From: Myxococcales bacterium
GTDB taxonomy: Bacteria > Myxococcota_A > Bradymonadia > REDH01
Direction: 5' to 3'
DNA: 64,000 nt
Assembly: GCA_020633625.1 (NCBI GenBank)
Contig: JACKDJ010000024.1
Span: forward strand, 1 to 64,000
Shown in pieces: positions 25,868 to 34,591 of this stretch. Below the pieces are notes generated by a model. That model searched no databases. It worked only from the letters and a program-made list of their open reading frames with translations, and was not told the DNA's origin. The first letter of the stretch is position 1, and the number at the start of each line of letters is the position of its first letter. The translations under genes and the position numbers were made by a program.

Positions 25868-26683
25868 CTACACCCACGAGTTGTTCATCAGCTCGCCGAA
25901 CCCACCGCCACCGGGGACGATGTAGTCCGTCGCGTTCAGTCCGTTCTCGTCGTCCCACCGTGCGCCCAGCGACGTCGCGAGCACGTCGGTGGCAGACTCG
26001 CCGCGGTCGACCCGTAGCGCGAAGATGTGCGCCTCGGGGTGGTCGGCCGCGAGCGTGCGGATGAACTGCGGCGTGACGATGAGGTTGAGCGTCGCGAGCA
26101 GGCGTGGCGCCGCGCCGAAGTTCTCCTTGTAGTAGGAGATCGCGGCCGACAGCGACCCGCCGGTCGCGCCCATCGGATCGGGGAACAGCACGCAGCGGTC
26201 GTCGATCGGGCCGCCGATCTTCGTACCGGAGATGTCGGCACCGATGACGCGACCGTCTTCGGCGACGCGGCGCGACATGATCAGGTGGTCCTGGCGGACG
26301 CCGCTCGGGTCGAAGACCGTGTTGGCGATGTCGAAACAGATCTGAGACGGCAAGATGCCGGCGCGCGCGACGTCGACGCAGACGACTCGCGTCGTCGGGT
26401 CGATGACGGCCCCGCGGAAGATCCCGTTCGGCGTGTACGCGTGCATCCGCGTCTCGCTCTCGACGACGGTCGTGGGGAAGCACGTGTTCAGCGCCGCAAC
26501 CATGAGGTGACGGTAGAGCTGGCCGACGATCGCATTGAACTCTGGCTGCACGACGGCAGGGCTACAGAGGCGGGCCAGCAGCCCGAGCGCGAACGGGTCG
26601 GCCAGGACGTGGACGTTAGGCCCGTACGCGTGTTCCACTGCTTCGACGCGGCCTGCCTGTGGGCGTTCGTATGCGGTCTCCAT
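25868..26683 (-). CDS. upp: Uracil phosphoribosyltransferase-like protein
   Basis: Probably converts uracil and PRPP to UMP. 271 residues, about 60 longer than typical Upp. The PRPP loop FPDPMGATGGS is a near match to the family's DPMLATGGS, and the end DYIVPGGGGFGEL corresponds to the uracil-binding GYIVPGLGD region. VARAGILPSQ replaces the usual RAGLPM-type motif. The divergence and extra length leave room for a related PRTase specificity, but pairing with hpt supports nucleobase salvage. The ATG at 26683 is 30 bases downstream of the kinase stop (26714-26716), the kinase being on the same strand. Confidence 0.8.
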   Translation of the reverse strand: METAYERPQAGRVEAVEHAYGPNVHVLADPFALGLLARLCSPAVVQPEFNAIVGQLYRHLMVAALNTCFPTTVVESETRMHAYTPNGIFRGAVIDPTTRVVCVDVARAGILPSQICFDIANTVFDPSGVRQDHLIMSRRVAEDGRVIGADISGTKIGGPIDDRCVLFPDPMGATGGSLSAAISYYKENFGAAPRLLATLNLIVTPQFIRTLAADHPEAHIFALRVDRGESATDVLATSLGARWDDENGLNATDYIVPGGGGFGELMNNSWV

Positions 26684-26713
26684 GCTCGCTCGTTGGCTGC
26701 GCGTGGCGTTGTG

Positions 26714-29080
26714 TCAGGTGCCGGGGACGCGAACGGCGAGAGTCTGCGCGTCGTCGATGTGAACGCGGACGTCGCGCCGGTCGCCCGATCGGACGAAGCT
26801 GACCGTTCGATCCCCCGCCTTCAGTGCGAGCGGCGCGTCCGGCTGGATTGGCGTGACGAGGCCCGTGTCGCGTCCGTCGACGAAGACGCGGTACCATGTG
26901 TCCGTCGCTGCGACCGTGATGTAGCCAAACGGAACCGGCGCCTCTGTCTCGGTCGTTCCGAGGCGGGCGAGCCGGGGTCGAAGACGCAGGTCGTAGTAGG
27001 TGTCGAAGACGACGGTCTGCGTGTACGGGCGGAAGGAGGGGGTCGGCGGGCGGACCTCGACACGATACGGCCGGCGGACGTCGAGGCCAGAGACGACCAC
27101 CGGCCCGCCCGGGCCCCCGCGCTCGACCCCGTCGACGAGCACGGTCCCGGGCGGGTCGCTCGCGACCGACACGGTGCCCTCGACGGCACGCAGCTCGACG
27201 GTTCGCTCGTAGCGCGCGTTCGGCGTCGCCTGCAGCGAGAGCGTCTCGACGAAGTGACCGGGGCGAAAGACCTCGATCTCGTGAGGGGTGCCCGCGGTCA
27301 CGGGCAGCGTCCGCGTGTCGCCCTGCCCGCCCACAAGAGTTCCGTCGAGGTAGACCTGCGCGCCGGCGTCCGGGAGGTGCAGAATGAGATCGGCCTGGGC
27401 GGTCTGCGCCGAGACGAGCCGTCGATGAAACTCGGTGACCGAGCGCTCGCCGACCTCGACCTGCTCAACGATGGGCTCATACCCGGCGTGTCGGATCTCG
27501 ACGATACGCGGGGCCGCGCTCAGATGCTCGATGCGCGCCGGGAGGGGACCCTCGACGCGCACGCCGTCGAGGAAGACCTCGGTCCCATCGCGCGGGTCGG
27601 CGTCGATCGTGAGCACCCCCGTCGGAGTCGCCGCACGCCGCGCTGCGAGTGCGCCGACCACGGCGACCGCGACGACGAACGCGACCGCGAGCGGCGCGAT
27701 GAGACGGGAGCGGGGCGCGCGCTCGGCGCGGCGAGGGAGTTCGAGCGGCGGCGACGTCAGCGGGGCGGGCGCCGCGAGGTCGGCCATCGGGTCGTCGACG
27801 ACGATGTTGAGCTCGTCGTCGTCGACGAAGACGGAGACCGCGGGACCGCTCGCCGCCGGAAGACCGCTCTCCACGCTCTCGAGTCGCGCCTCGAGAGCGC
27901 CGGCGGGACCCGCGGCGAGCACCTCGCCGTCACTACCCTCGACGACTCGCGTCGCCTCCTCGGCGTCTTCGTCGAGGCCGGGGTCGAGACGAGCGCCGCT
28001 CGGGTCGACCTCGGGGTGCTCCTTGTAGTGCCGGTGGACGTCGTCGACCGTGACGAACCGAGCGAAGAGATCGGTCTTCTCGCGCTCGGTCTCCAGCTCG
28101 GTCGCGAAGTTCCTGCACATCCAGGTGCCGAGCCGCTCCTGCCCGTAGTCCGGCGCGGCGGTCGCAAGGAACGCGCGCAGGTCGGCGGCCATCTCGCTCG
28201 CCCACGCGTACCGCTCGTCGCGGTCGCGCGTCAGCGCGCGCAGGACGATCCGATCGATCTCCTGGGGGACGTTGGCGTTCCTGCTGCTAGGCGGCTCGAT
28301 CGTCGCGGACCGCACCTTCTCGAGCGTCGCGAAGTCGGAGTCTCCGTAAAAGAGGCGGCGCGCGGTCAGCATCTCCCAGAGCAGCGTGCCGACCGCGAAG
28401 ATGTCGCTGCGGTGGTCGAGCGGGAGTGCGTCGACCTGCTCGGGCGACATGTAGCCGAACTTCCCCTTGAGGACGCCGACCTGGGTGGTCTGGTTGGTCG
28501 TCGCCGCGCGGGCGATGCCGAAGTCGATCAGCTTCACCTCGCCCTCGTAGCTAACGAGGACGTTCTGCGGGCTGATGTCGCGGTGGATGATGTTCAGCGG
28601 CTGCCCGTCGTCGCTCACCTTGCGGTGGGCGTAGTCGAGGCCCTCGCAGACCTCGGCCGCGATGAACGCCGCCTGAACGACGCTCATGATCTTCTTCCGC
28701 TTGCGGAACCAGTTCTGGAGGGCGAGCACGTCGCGGCCCGCGATGTACTCCATGACGATGTAGAAGGATCCCTCGAGCCGCCCGAGCTCGTAGATCTGAC
28801 AGACGGCGCGATGGTTGAGCTGAACCGCGATCTTCGCCTCGTCGACGAACATCGAGATGAACTCGGAGTCCGCGGCGAGATTCGGGAGAATGCGCTTCAG
28901 AGCTAGAAATCGCTTGAAGCCTGGCGCGTTGAAAGGACGCGCCCGATACACCTCCGCCATGCCGCCGATGCTGACTCGCTCCAGCAGGCAGTGCTTGCCG
29001 AAGATGATGGGCCGAAGCGTCTGCAAGTCGTCGCCGAGAGGTCGGAGCGGACTGAGGCGGCGGGCTGCCGCGAGCCGCAA
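26714..29080 (-). CDS. Transmembrane Ser/Thr kinase with four PEGA repeats
   Basis: 788 residues. A Hanks-type kinase domain spans about 24-305: degenerate glycine loop SIGGMAEVY, Lys62, catalytic HRDISPQN (166-173), DFG (186-188) and GYMSPEQ. An acidic low-complexity linker follows, then one transmembrane segment (about 460-480). Four PEGA-type beta repeats (from 487, each with a VFLDG/VYLDG/VLVDG/VFVDG core) face the periplasm or cell surface. This inside-kinase/outside-PEGA design is typical of myxobacterial kinases. The start is a TTG at 29080; another TTG at 29026 gives a protein 18 residues shorter. It is divergent from the FHA cluster at 29192. Confidence 0.88.
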   Translation of the reverse strand: MRLAAARRLSPLRPLGDDLQTLRPIIFGKHCLLERVSIGGMAEVYRARPFNAPGFKRFLALKRILPNLAADSEFISMFVDEAKIAVQLNHRAVCQIYELGRLEGSFYIVMEYIAGRDVLALQNWFRKRKKIMSVVQAAFIAAEVCEGLDYAHRKVSDDGQPLNIIHRDISPQNVLVSYEGEVKLIDFGIARAATTNQTTQVGVLKGKFGYMSPEQVDALPLDHRSDIFAVGTLLWEMLTARRLFYGDSDFATLEKVRSATIEPPSSRNANVPQEIDRIVLRALTRDRDERYAWASEMAADLRAFLATAAPDYGQERLGTWMCRNFATELETEREKTDLFARFVTVDDVHRHYKEHPEVDPSGARLDPGLDEDAEEATRVVEGSDGEVLAAGPAGALEARLESVESGLPAASGPAVSVFVDDDELNIVVDDPMADLAAPAPLTSPPLELPRRAERAPRSRLIAPLAVAFVVAVAVVGALAARRAATPTGVLTIDADPRDGTEVFLDGVRVEGPLPARIEHLSAAPRIVEIRHAGYEPIVEQVEVGERSVTEFHRRLVSAQTAQADLILHLPDAGAQVYLDGTLVGGQGDTRTLPVTAGTPHEIEVFRPGHFVETLSLQATPNARYERTVELRAVEGTVSVASDPPGTVLVDGVERGGPGGPVVVSGLDVRRPYRVEVRPPTPSFRPYTQTVVFDTYYDLRLRPRLARLGTTETEAPVPFGYITVAATDTWYRVFVDGRDTGLVTPIQPDAPLALKAGDRTVSFVRSGDRRDVRVHIDDAQTLAVRVPGT

Positions 29081-29191
29081 GACAGTAGCCCGGCGTGACG
29101 AGGCGCGTCAAACGGCTCGTCGCGCCCTCCGGCCGGCCTTGACCGCGCGTCGCCAGACCCGCACAATCACGCCGGACCCAACTGGCGAACC

Positions 29192-31009
29192 ATGTTCATC
29201 ATCACCGTCACCGAGCGCGGCGAGGAGTCCGAGACGCTCCGTTTCGACCTCCCCGAGGTGTCGATCGGGCGCGTCCGCGGAAACGACGTGATTCTGCCCA
29301 AGGGCAGCGTCTCGAAGCGTCATGCCAAGCTAGTCGAGCGCGATGGCCGCCCAGTCGTCATCGACCTCCGCAGCACCAACGGCACGATCGTCAACAGCCG
29401 AAAGATCGCCGCGCCGCAGACCCTGCGCGATGGCGACCGTGTGGTGATCGGCGACTACGTCCTCGAGGTTGAGCTCGGCAGCGCCGCCGACGTCCCGCAC
29501 GGCGACCCGGCCGGGTTCGCGAGCACCGCGGCCAACGCCCTCACGCCCCCCCCCGCCGAGCCCGAGGCCACGGGCGCCGCCTTCGCAGTGACCCACCTCG
29601 GCGGCGACGACGAGGGCACCGACAATCTCGCCGGAGCGGCGGCGCGCGCCGTCGCGGGTGTCGCCAACGTCTCGACGTCTCTGACGAGCACGTCGCCGGG
29701 GACCGGACTCACCCGGCAGACGCTGGCGACTCGGGTCCCCCTCATGCTGACGCGCGACCCCGCGGCCGCCGCCCCCACCGCCCCGAGGCGCCTGCCCTCA
29801 CTCGTGACTGAGGAGGGCTTCCGCGAGCTGCACGCGAAGGCCGTCGCGACCATCCTGGAGGCCGCAGACCCGGGTGCCCTCCCGGCCGTCTACCCGCCAT
29901 CGCCGAGCGATCTCGCTCGCGTGGAGCGGCTCGTCCAGAACTGTGCGCCACCCGCGGAGCCCGGCTCCCTCGGCGCCAGCGCCGACTTCGCCGCCCTCCT
30001 CGTGCAGGAGCTGGCGGGCCTCGGCCCGCTCGAGACCTACCTCGACGACCCGTCCATCACCGAGATCTTCGTCAACCGCCACGACCACATCAGCGTCACG
30101 CGCGGAGGCGTGCGCCAGATCGCGCCGCTCGCGTTCGGACACCCCGAGACGCTCGCCGCCGCCGCGCGGCGCGTGGCCGGAGGCGCGAACCTGACCGACC
30201 CGCTCGGCGGCGCCGTTCGACTGCCCGACGGCACGCGCTTTGAGCTCGTGCTACCGCCCGCCACCGCTGCCAACCCCGTCATCGCCATCACCCGCGCCAC
30301 CGCCGCTGGAGCGAACGACCTAGTGGCCAGCGGCGCCGTGACCGAGCCCATTCTCTCGGCCCTGCGGACCGCCGCGCGGCACGGCGGCGGGGTCATCGTG
30401 AGCGCGACACACCGGGCCGACGCGACCGCGTTCATCGAGGCCGTCCTCGCACCGATCGCCAACGAGCTCCGGATCGCCGCCGTCGAGGCGTCGCACGCGC
30501 TCCGCTTCGACGGCCCCACGGTCATCCGCCTGCAGAATGTCCCCGGCGCCGAGCCGAGCGCGCTTCTTCGCGCGGCCACGCTCTCGCCGGACGTCATCGT
30601 CATCGACCCGTTCGGAGGCCCCATGGTCGGCGAGTGGCTCCTCGACGTCTCTGCCGCCGGCGCGGCCGTCTTCGCGTCATTCGCCGCGCGGACCCCCACC
30701 GACGCGCTCTCGCGCCTCGTCGGATCGGCCGCGAGCGCAACCGGCCTCGACGCCGACATCGTCCGCCGGCAGATCGCGAACGCCGTGGACGTCCTGGTCC
30801 AGTTGGGCCGCAGCGGCGGGCGCCCTGTCGTACGCGAGGTGATCGACGTCTCCGGCGTCGAGCGTGACCAACTCCAGACCCACGCCGTCTTCACGTCCAA
30901 GCTGGGCGCCGGCGGGCTCGAGTTCAGCGCTACGGGGCACGTCCCGCGCCTGTTCTCCGAGCTCTCGGCCGGCGGCGTGGAGTTCGACACCAGCGTCTTC
31001 AACGCCTGA
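29192..31009 (+). CDS. FHA domain fused to a CpaF/TadA-like ATPase domain without Walker motifs
   Basis: 605 residues. The N-terminal FHA domain (about 5-95: SIGRVRGND, SVSKRHAKL, DLRSTNG) should bind phosphothreonine. A Pro/Ala-rich linker leads to a domain (about 265-560) that aligns along its length with CpaF/TadA secretion ATPases: GLGPLETYLDDPSITEIFVN, VRLPDGTRFELVLPP, and AIANAVD-like QIANAVDVLVQ. The Walker A site reads SATHRADAT (404-412) instead of SGGTGSGKT, Walker B reads VIVIDPFGG (468-476), and the His-box is SFAAR. It should therefore not hydrolyse ATP. It is followed one base later by a double-FHA protein and is divergent from a PEGA kinase. Confidence 0.85.
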   Translation: MFIITVTERGEESETLRFDLPEVSIGRVRGNDVILPKGSVSKRHAKLVERDGRPVVIDLRSTNGTIVNSRKIAAPQTLRDGDRVVIGDYVLEVELGSAADVPHGDPAGFASTAANALTPPPAEPEATGAAFAVTHLGGDDEGTDNLAGAAARAVAGVANVSTSLTSTSPGTGLTRQTLATRVPLMLTRDPAAAAPTAPRRLPSLVTEEGFRELHAKAVATILEAADPGALPAVYPPSPSDLARVERLVQNCAPPAEPGSLGASADFAALLVQELAGLGPLETYLDDPSITEIFVNRHDHISVTRGGVRQIAPLAFGHPETLAAAARRVAGGANLTDPLGGAVRLPDGTRFELVLPPATAANPVIAITRATAAGANDLVASGAVTEPILSALRTAARHGGGVIVSATHRADATAFIEAVLAPIANELRIAAVEASHALRFDGPTVIRLQNVPGAEPSALLRAATLSPDVIVIDPFGGPMVGEWLLDVSAAGAAVFASFAARTPTDALSRLVGSAASATGLDADIVRRQIANAVDVLVQLGRSGGRPVVREVIDVSGVERDQLQTHAVFTSKLGAGGLEFSATGHVPRLFSELSAGGVEFDTSVFNA

Positions 31010-31010
31010 C

Positions 31011-32405
31011 ATGTCATTCCGGCTGCAGATCGAAGACCTGTCCGGTGGGATCCTCCACGCCCGCGCCGTCAACACCGGCGAGATCACGATGGGGCGCGGC
31101 GACGACTGCGACCTCGTCCTCGCCTCGACCTCGGTATCTCGGCGCCACGCACGCATCTTCACCCACAACGGCCGCGCCTACATCGAAGATCTCGGCGCGG
31201 CGAACGGCGTGGTGGTCAACGGTAGCCGCATCAGCGGCGTCGAGGCGCTGTCAGGCCCGACAGTCATCGTGATCGGCGACCACATCGTCCGATTTCTGCC
31301 CAACGACCCTGCCTCCGCCGGCCCCCGCCCCACGCTTGTCCGCCTGGACGCCGCGGCCGGCGGCGCGGCTACCCCCATCCTCTCGGCGATGGCGCGCGTC
31401 GGGCGCGCGTCGCACTGCGATATCGCCATCGTCGATGGCAGCGTCTCGCGGCATCACGCCGACGTACGCGTCGAGGGCTCGTCGCTGATCGTCGCCGACG
31501 CCGGGTCGGCGAACGGGACTTGGGTGAACGGCGTGCGAGCGCGCGCCCCCATGCGTCTGAGCGACGGCGACGTCATCCACTTCGGCGACGTGCCCCTCCT
31601 CTTCACGAATTCGCCCCACACCGACTGGACGCGCGTCCGCGTCCCGGCGAAGGCGACTTCCGGCCGACGCTCCGTGGCTCCCGCGCTCGCCGTCGCGGTT
31701 GGCGTCGTATGCCTTCTCGCCGCGGCCGTCTTCGCGCTGGGCGTTCGCGACAAGCCGGCGCCCGAACCCGACGCGCTCACCCTCGCCGCGGCCGCGATGG
31801 CCGCCCGCGACTGGCCAACGGCCGTCACGCTCTACGAGCGAGCGCTCGCCGTCCGCCCCGGAGACGCGGGCGTAGAGCGCGCGCTCGCGCTCGCGACGCG
31901 AGAGCGCGACGCGACGGCGGCGCTCGCCGAGTGCCAGGCGCAGCTCGAGGCCTCCCGCTCGCTCATCGCGACATCCGCGTCGCAGACCGCCATCGCCGGG
32001 CTCGAAGCGATCGAGCGCTGCCTCAGCGGCGATGGAATCTCCGAGGGTACGGAGGCCGCGACGGCGGCGACGGAGCTCCGCGAGGGCGACGTGGTCCCGA
32101 CCCTCGTTCAGCTGCACCGCGTCGCCGCCGCCGAGGCGCAGCGCGCCAGCCGGCCCGAGGCTGCCGCCGAGCATCTGCTCGCAGCGGCGCGCGTCGCCGC
32201 ACGCGGAGGAGACCGGGGTGCCCCTCTCCGAGTGGAGCTCCGAGCGGCCTGCCTCGCCAGCGCGCGATCGCCCGATCTTCAGAGCAACCCAGCGCGTGCT
32301 CTCGAGCTCTTCGACGCTGCCGCCGCGGTCGCGCCGCTCGACGCCGCCGACGCCCAGGCGCGAACCGCTGTCGCCCAGGCCGCCTCGCAGCCCCGCGGAC
32401 GCTGA
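31011..32405 (+). CDS. Membrane protein with two FHA domains and a TPR-like tail
   Basis: 464 residues from ATG 31011, one base after the previous stop. FHA domain 1 spans about 5-95 (MGRGDDCDL, SVSRRHARI, LGAANG). FHA domain 2 spans about 110-200 (VGRASHCDI, SVSRHHADV, AGSANGTWVNG). One transmembrane helix (about 222-243) separates the cytoplasmic FHA pair from a periplasmic Ala-rich helical part with a TPR-like repeat near 256-290. Its FHA domains would read phosphothreonine made by nearby Ser/Thr kinases; the downstream target is unknown. Confidence 0.85.
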   Translation: MSFRLQIEDLSGGILHARAVNTGEITMGRGDDCDLVLASTSVSRRHARIFTHNGRAYIEDLGAANGVVVNGSRISGVEALSGPTVIVIGDHIVRFLPNDPASAGPRPTLVRLDAAAGGAATPILSAMARVGRASHCDIAIVDGSVSRHHADVRVEGSSLIVADAGSANGTWVNGVRARAPMRLSDGDVIHFGDVPLLFTNSPHTDWTRVRVPAKATSGRRSVAPALAVAVGVVCLLAAAVFALGVRDKPAPEPDALTLAAAAMAARDWPTAVTLYERALAVRPGDAGVERALALATRERDATAALAECQAQLEASRSLIATSASQTAIAGLEAIERCLSGDGISEGTEAATAATELREGDVVPTLVQLHRVAAAEAQRASRPEAAAEHLLAAARVAARGGDRGAPLRVELRAACLASARSPDLQSNPARALELFDAAAAVAPLDAADAQARTAVAQAASQPRGR

Positions 32406-32447
32406 GGCGCTCCGCGGCGCGAAGGTCGTCGCCAGGGGAGCCGTCGA

Positions 32448-33059
32448 TCAGCCGCGCTGCAGCTCCTCCAGCCGCTCCCGCATCCGTGCGATCAGGCCAT
32501 CCCAGCCTCGCTCCGAGATGATCGACGCGAAGCTCTCGGCGTACGACTCCTCGAGCGAGACGTCGTCGGTCACGACGTCATAGACGATGAACCCCTCGGG
32601 GCGCTCTTCGAGCTTGATCTCTACGACGTGCGCGCGCCCCTCGGCAGTCACCTGGACCTCGACCGTCGTCCGGTCGCGGCGGGTCCGCTCGCCGGTGTAG
32701 CTGACTCCGTAGCCGGTCGCGTCAACCGGCCCGCGCCCGAGCTTACGCGAGTAGCTGGTCTCGATCAGGTCGCGGAGCAGCGCGACGAACTCGGCACGCT
32801 CGTCCGCGGAGCGCAGACCCCACTGCTCGCCGAGCGTTCGCTCCGCGAGGACCTCGTACGACAAGAAGCCGCGGATGGCGTCGCGCAGCTCCGCCCGGCG
32901 TGCCTCGCTCGCGCCGGCACCGTTGACCAACGACACCACCACGTCGGCGCGCGACTGAACGAAGGCGGTCGCGGCGCCCTCCTCGGCGGCCAGGGCTGGC
33001 GCGGCGAGCGAGACCGAGACGAGAGCGGAAACGAGCGCAGAGCGAAACGACGGGGTCAT
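32448..33059 (-). CDS. mlaC: MlaC/Ttg2D-family periplasmic phospholipid-binding protein
   Basis: A periplasmic shuttle of the Mla phospholipid transport system by family. 203 residues with a signal peptide ending ALA-AEE (about residue 24). The family pattern is FVQSRADVVVSLV, FLSYEVLAERTLGEQW, VALLRDLIETSYSRKL, and the late VYDVVTDDVSLEESYAESF. No mlaFED genes are nearby. It is the third gene after rpsA and tolC on the same strand, 52 bases after the TolC-type gene, an unusual context that suggests an envelope export function. Confidence 0.88.
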   Translation of the reverse strand: MTPSFRSALVSALVSVSLAAPALAAEEGAATAFVQSRADVVVSLVNGAGASEARRAELRDAIRGFLSYEVLAERTLGEQWGLRSADERAEFVALLRDLIETSYSRKLGRGPVDATGYGVSYTGERTRRDRTTVEVQVTAEGRAHVVEIKLEERPEGFIVYDVVTDDVSLEESYAESFASIISERGWDGLIARMRERLEELQRG

Positions 33060-33110
33060 GGCCTTTTCCAGTGAAGGGGCAACGCTCGCTTCGACGTCCC
33101 GATCGACGGG

Positions 33111-34586
33111 CTATTCAGCGGGCCAGACATCGAGCGCGTCGGCGCCGCACTTCATCGCGAGGTCGGCGAGCGCGACCCGGTAGCGCAGCAGCGACTCGAG
33201 GTACTCCCCGGAGGTCCGATAGTAGGTCTCGAGCGGATCTTTGAGGTCGTCGTAGTCCGCAAGCCCCTGGTCGTACTGAAACGACACCTGGTTGAGCCAC
33301 GCGGTCGCGGCATCACGCGAGTCAGAGCGAGAGACGAGGAGGAGGTGCTGTCCCTGCGCCGCGAGGTATGCCTCGACGACGTCTGCCTCGATACCCAGAA
33401 GCCCGGCATCGCGGCTCGCCTCTGCGATCGCCAGCTCCGCCTCGGCCGTGCGTGCTCGCGCCACGATCGACGCCGGATTCATGGACCACTGGAGGGCGAA
33501 ACCGAAGCCGAAACCGAAACGATTGTACGGGTCGTTGATGAATGGACCGGAGACGTCGTCCACGGTCGGCGTGAAGGCGCCGCCGACGGTCGCGACAAGC
33601 GCAAGGTCGGGCGTCAGCGCGCGGTACCGCGTGCGAACGCTCAGGCTGCTCGCCCTGACCGCGGCATCCAGCAGAATCGCGTCCGGCCGGTGGCTACGGG
33701 CATATGCGAGCACCGCGTCCATCTGCGGGACAGAGTCGTCGGGGACCGTGTCGTCGAAGCTGTCGGTGACGAAGTCGCGCGGCAGCCCGGTCACCTCTGC
33801 GATCGCGAACCGAGCTAGCACTCCCAGAGCGTCGGCGTCCGTGCGCAGCTCGACGAAGTCACTTCGCGCGATCGTGAGCTGCCGTAGGGACGTGCGAGCG
33901 GAGTAGTCCCCGTCGTCGAGCGCGTCTTCGAGCCGAGACTCGGCCTCGTCGAGCCTACGCGCGGCCTCACGGAGCAACCGGTCGACGTCGGCCCACCACT
34001 GAACCGTGAGGTACGCGCGGTACGCCTGCACTCTCGACTCGGCGACAGCGGCGCCGCGTTGGATCTCCGCGACGTCGATCCCCAGCTCGGCGAGCTGCCG
34101 TGCCAGGTGAATCTTCCCGAAGGTCGTCAGCGGCAGGGTTCCCTCGAGCTCGCCCCTGACACCAAGCCCTGCGCCGCCGAGGATGGACTGCAACAGGTCG
34201 CCGTCGGTCTGTCGGTTGCTGAACGGGTCGAGCTCGCCAGTCTCGGGGTCCGTCTCGAGTTCCACGCGCGGGGCGGGTGCGACACCAACATTGAACCGAA
34301 GTCTAGGAAAGTGCGCGTAACGTGCTTCGAGCCTGCGCATCGACGCACGTTCAACCTCGGCGTCTGCGATGCCGATCAGGGGGGACGCATGCTCGACGCG
34401 CTCGAGGAGCTCTGCGAGCGAGAGGTGCACCGCCTGGCCCTCGTCGGCTTGCGCGATGCCGGGGCTCGGTTGGGCGTGTTCGGGGGCGTCGGTCGACGTC
34501 GCTACGTCGACCGACGCCTCCTGAGCGTCAGCGCCGGCGGCCGCGCAGAGCGCGGCTACCAGCGCGGCGGCGGCGGCTCGCGCCAC
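33111..34586 (-). CDS. TolC-family outer-membrane efflux protein
   Basis: 491 residues with a signal peptide (ends near ADAQEA). The two-fold TolC helical hairpin repeat has segments LSLAELLERVEHASPLIGIADAEVERA and later AEAELAIAEASRDAGLLGIEADVVEAYLAAQGQ. It would form the trimeric outer-membrane channel of a tripartite exporter; no inner-membrane pump or adaptor adjoins it. The GTG start (34586) is only 5 bases after the rpsA stop, so it probably depends on rpsA translation. mlaC follows. Confidence 0.88.
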   Translation of the reverse strand: MARAAAAALVAALCAAAGADAQEASVDVATSTDAPEHAQPSPGIAQADEGQAVHLSLAELLERVEHASPLIGIADAEVERASMRRLEARYAHFPRLRFNVGVAPAPRVELETDPETGELDPFSNRQTDGDLLQSILGGAGLGVRGELEGTLPLTTFGKIHLARQLAELGIDVAEIQRGAAVAESRVQAYRAYLTVQWWADVDRLLREAARRLDEAESRLEDALDDGDYSARTSLRQLTIARSDFVELRTDADALGVLARFAIAEVTGLPRDFVTDSFDDTVPDDSVPQMDAVLAYARSHRPDAILLDAAVRASSLSVRTRYRALTPDLALVATVGGAFTPTVDDVSGPFINDPYNRFGFGFGFALQWSMNPASIVARARTAEAELAIAEASRDAGLLGIEADVVEAYLAAQGQHLLLVSRSDSRDAATAWLNQVSFQYDQGLADYDDLKDPLETYYRTSGEYLESLLRYRVALADLAMKCGADALDVWPAE

Positions 34587-34591
34587 CGTGG

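Noticed and set aside
26027..28906. 959-codon plus-strand open frame
   Set aside because: It is antisense to upp and to a well-supported kinase, is extremely rich in Arg/Asp/Val as expected for a GC-rich shadow frame, and shows no family motif.
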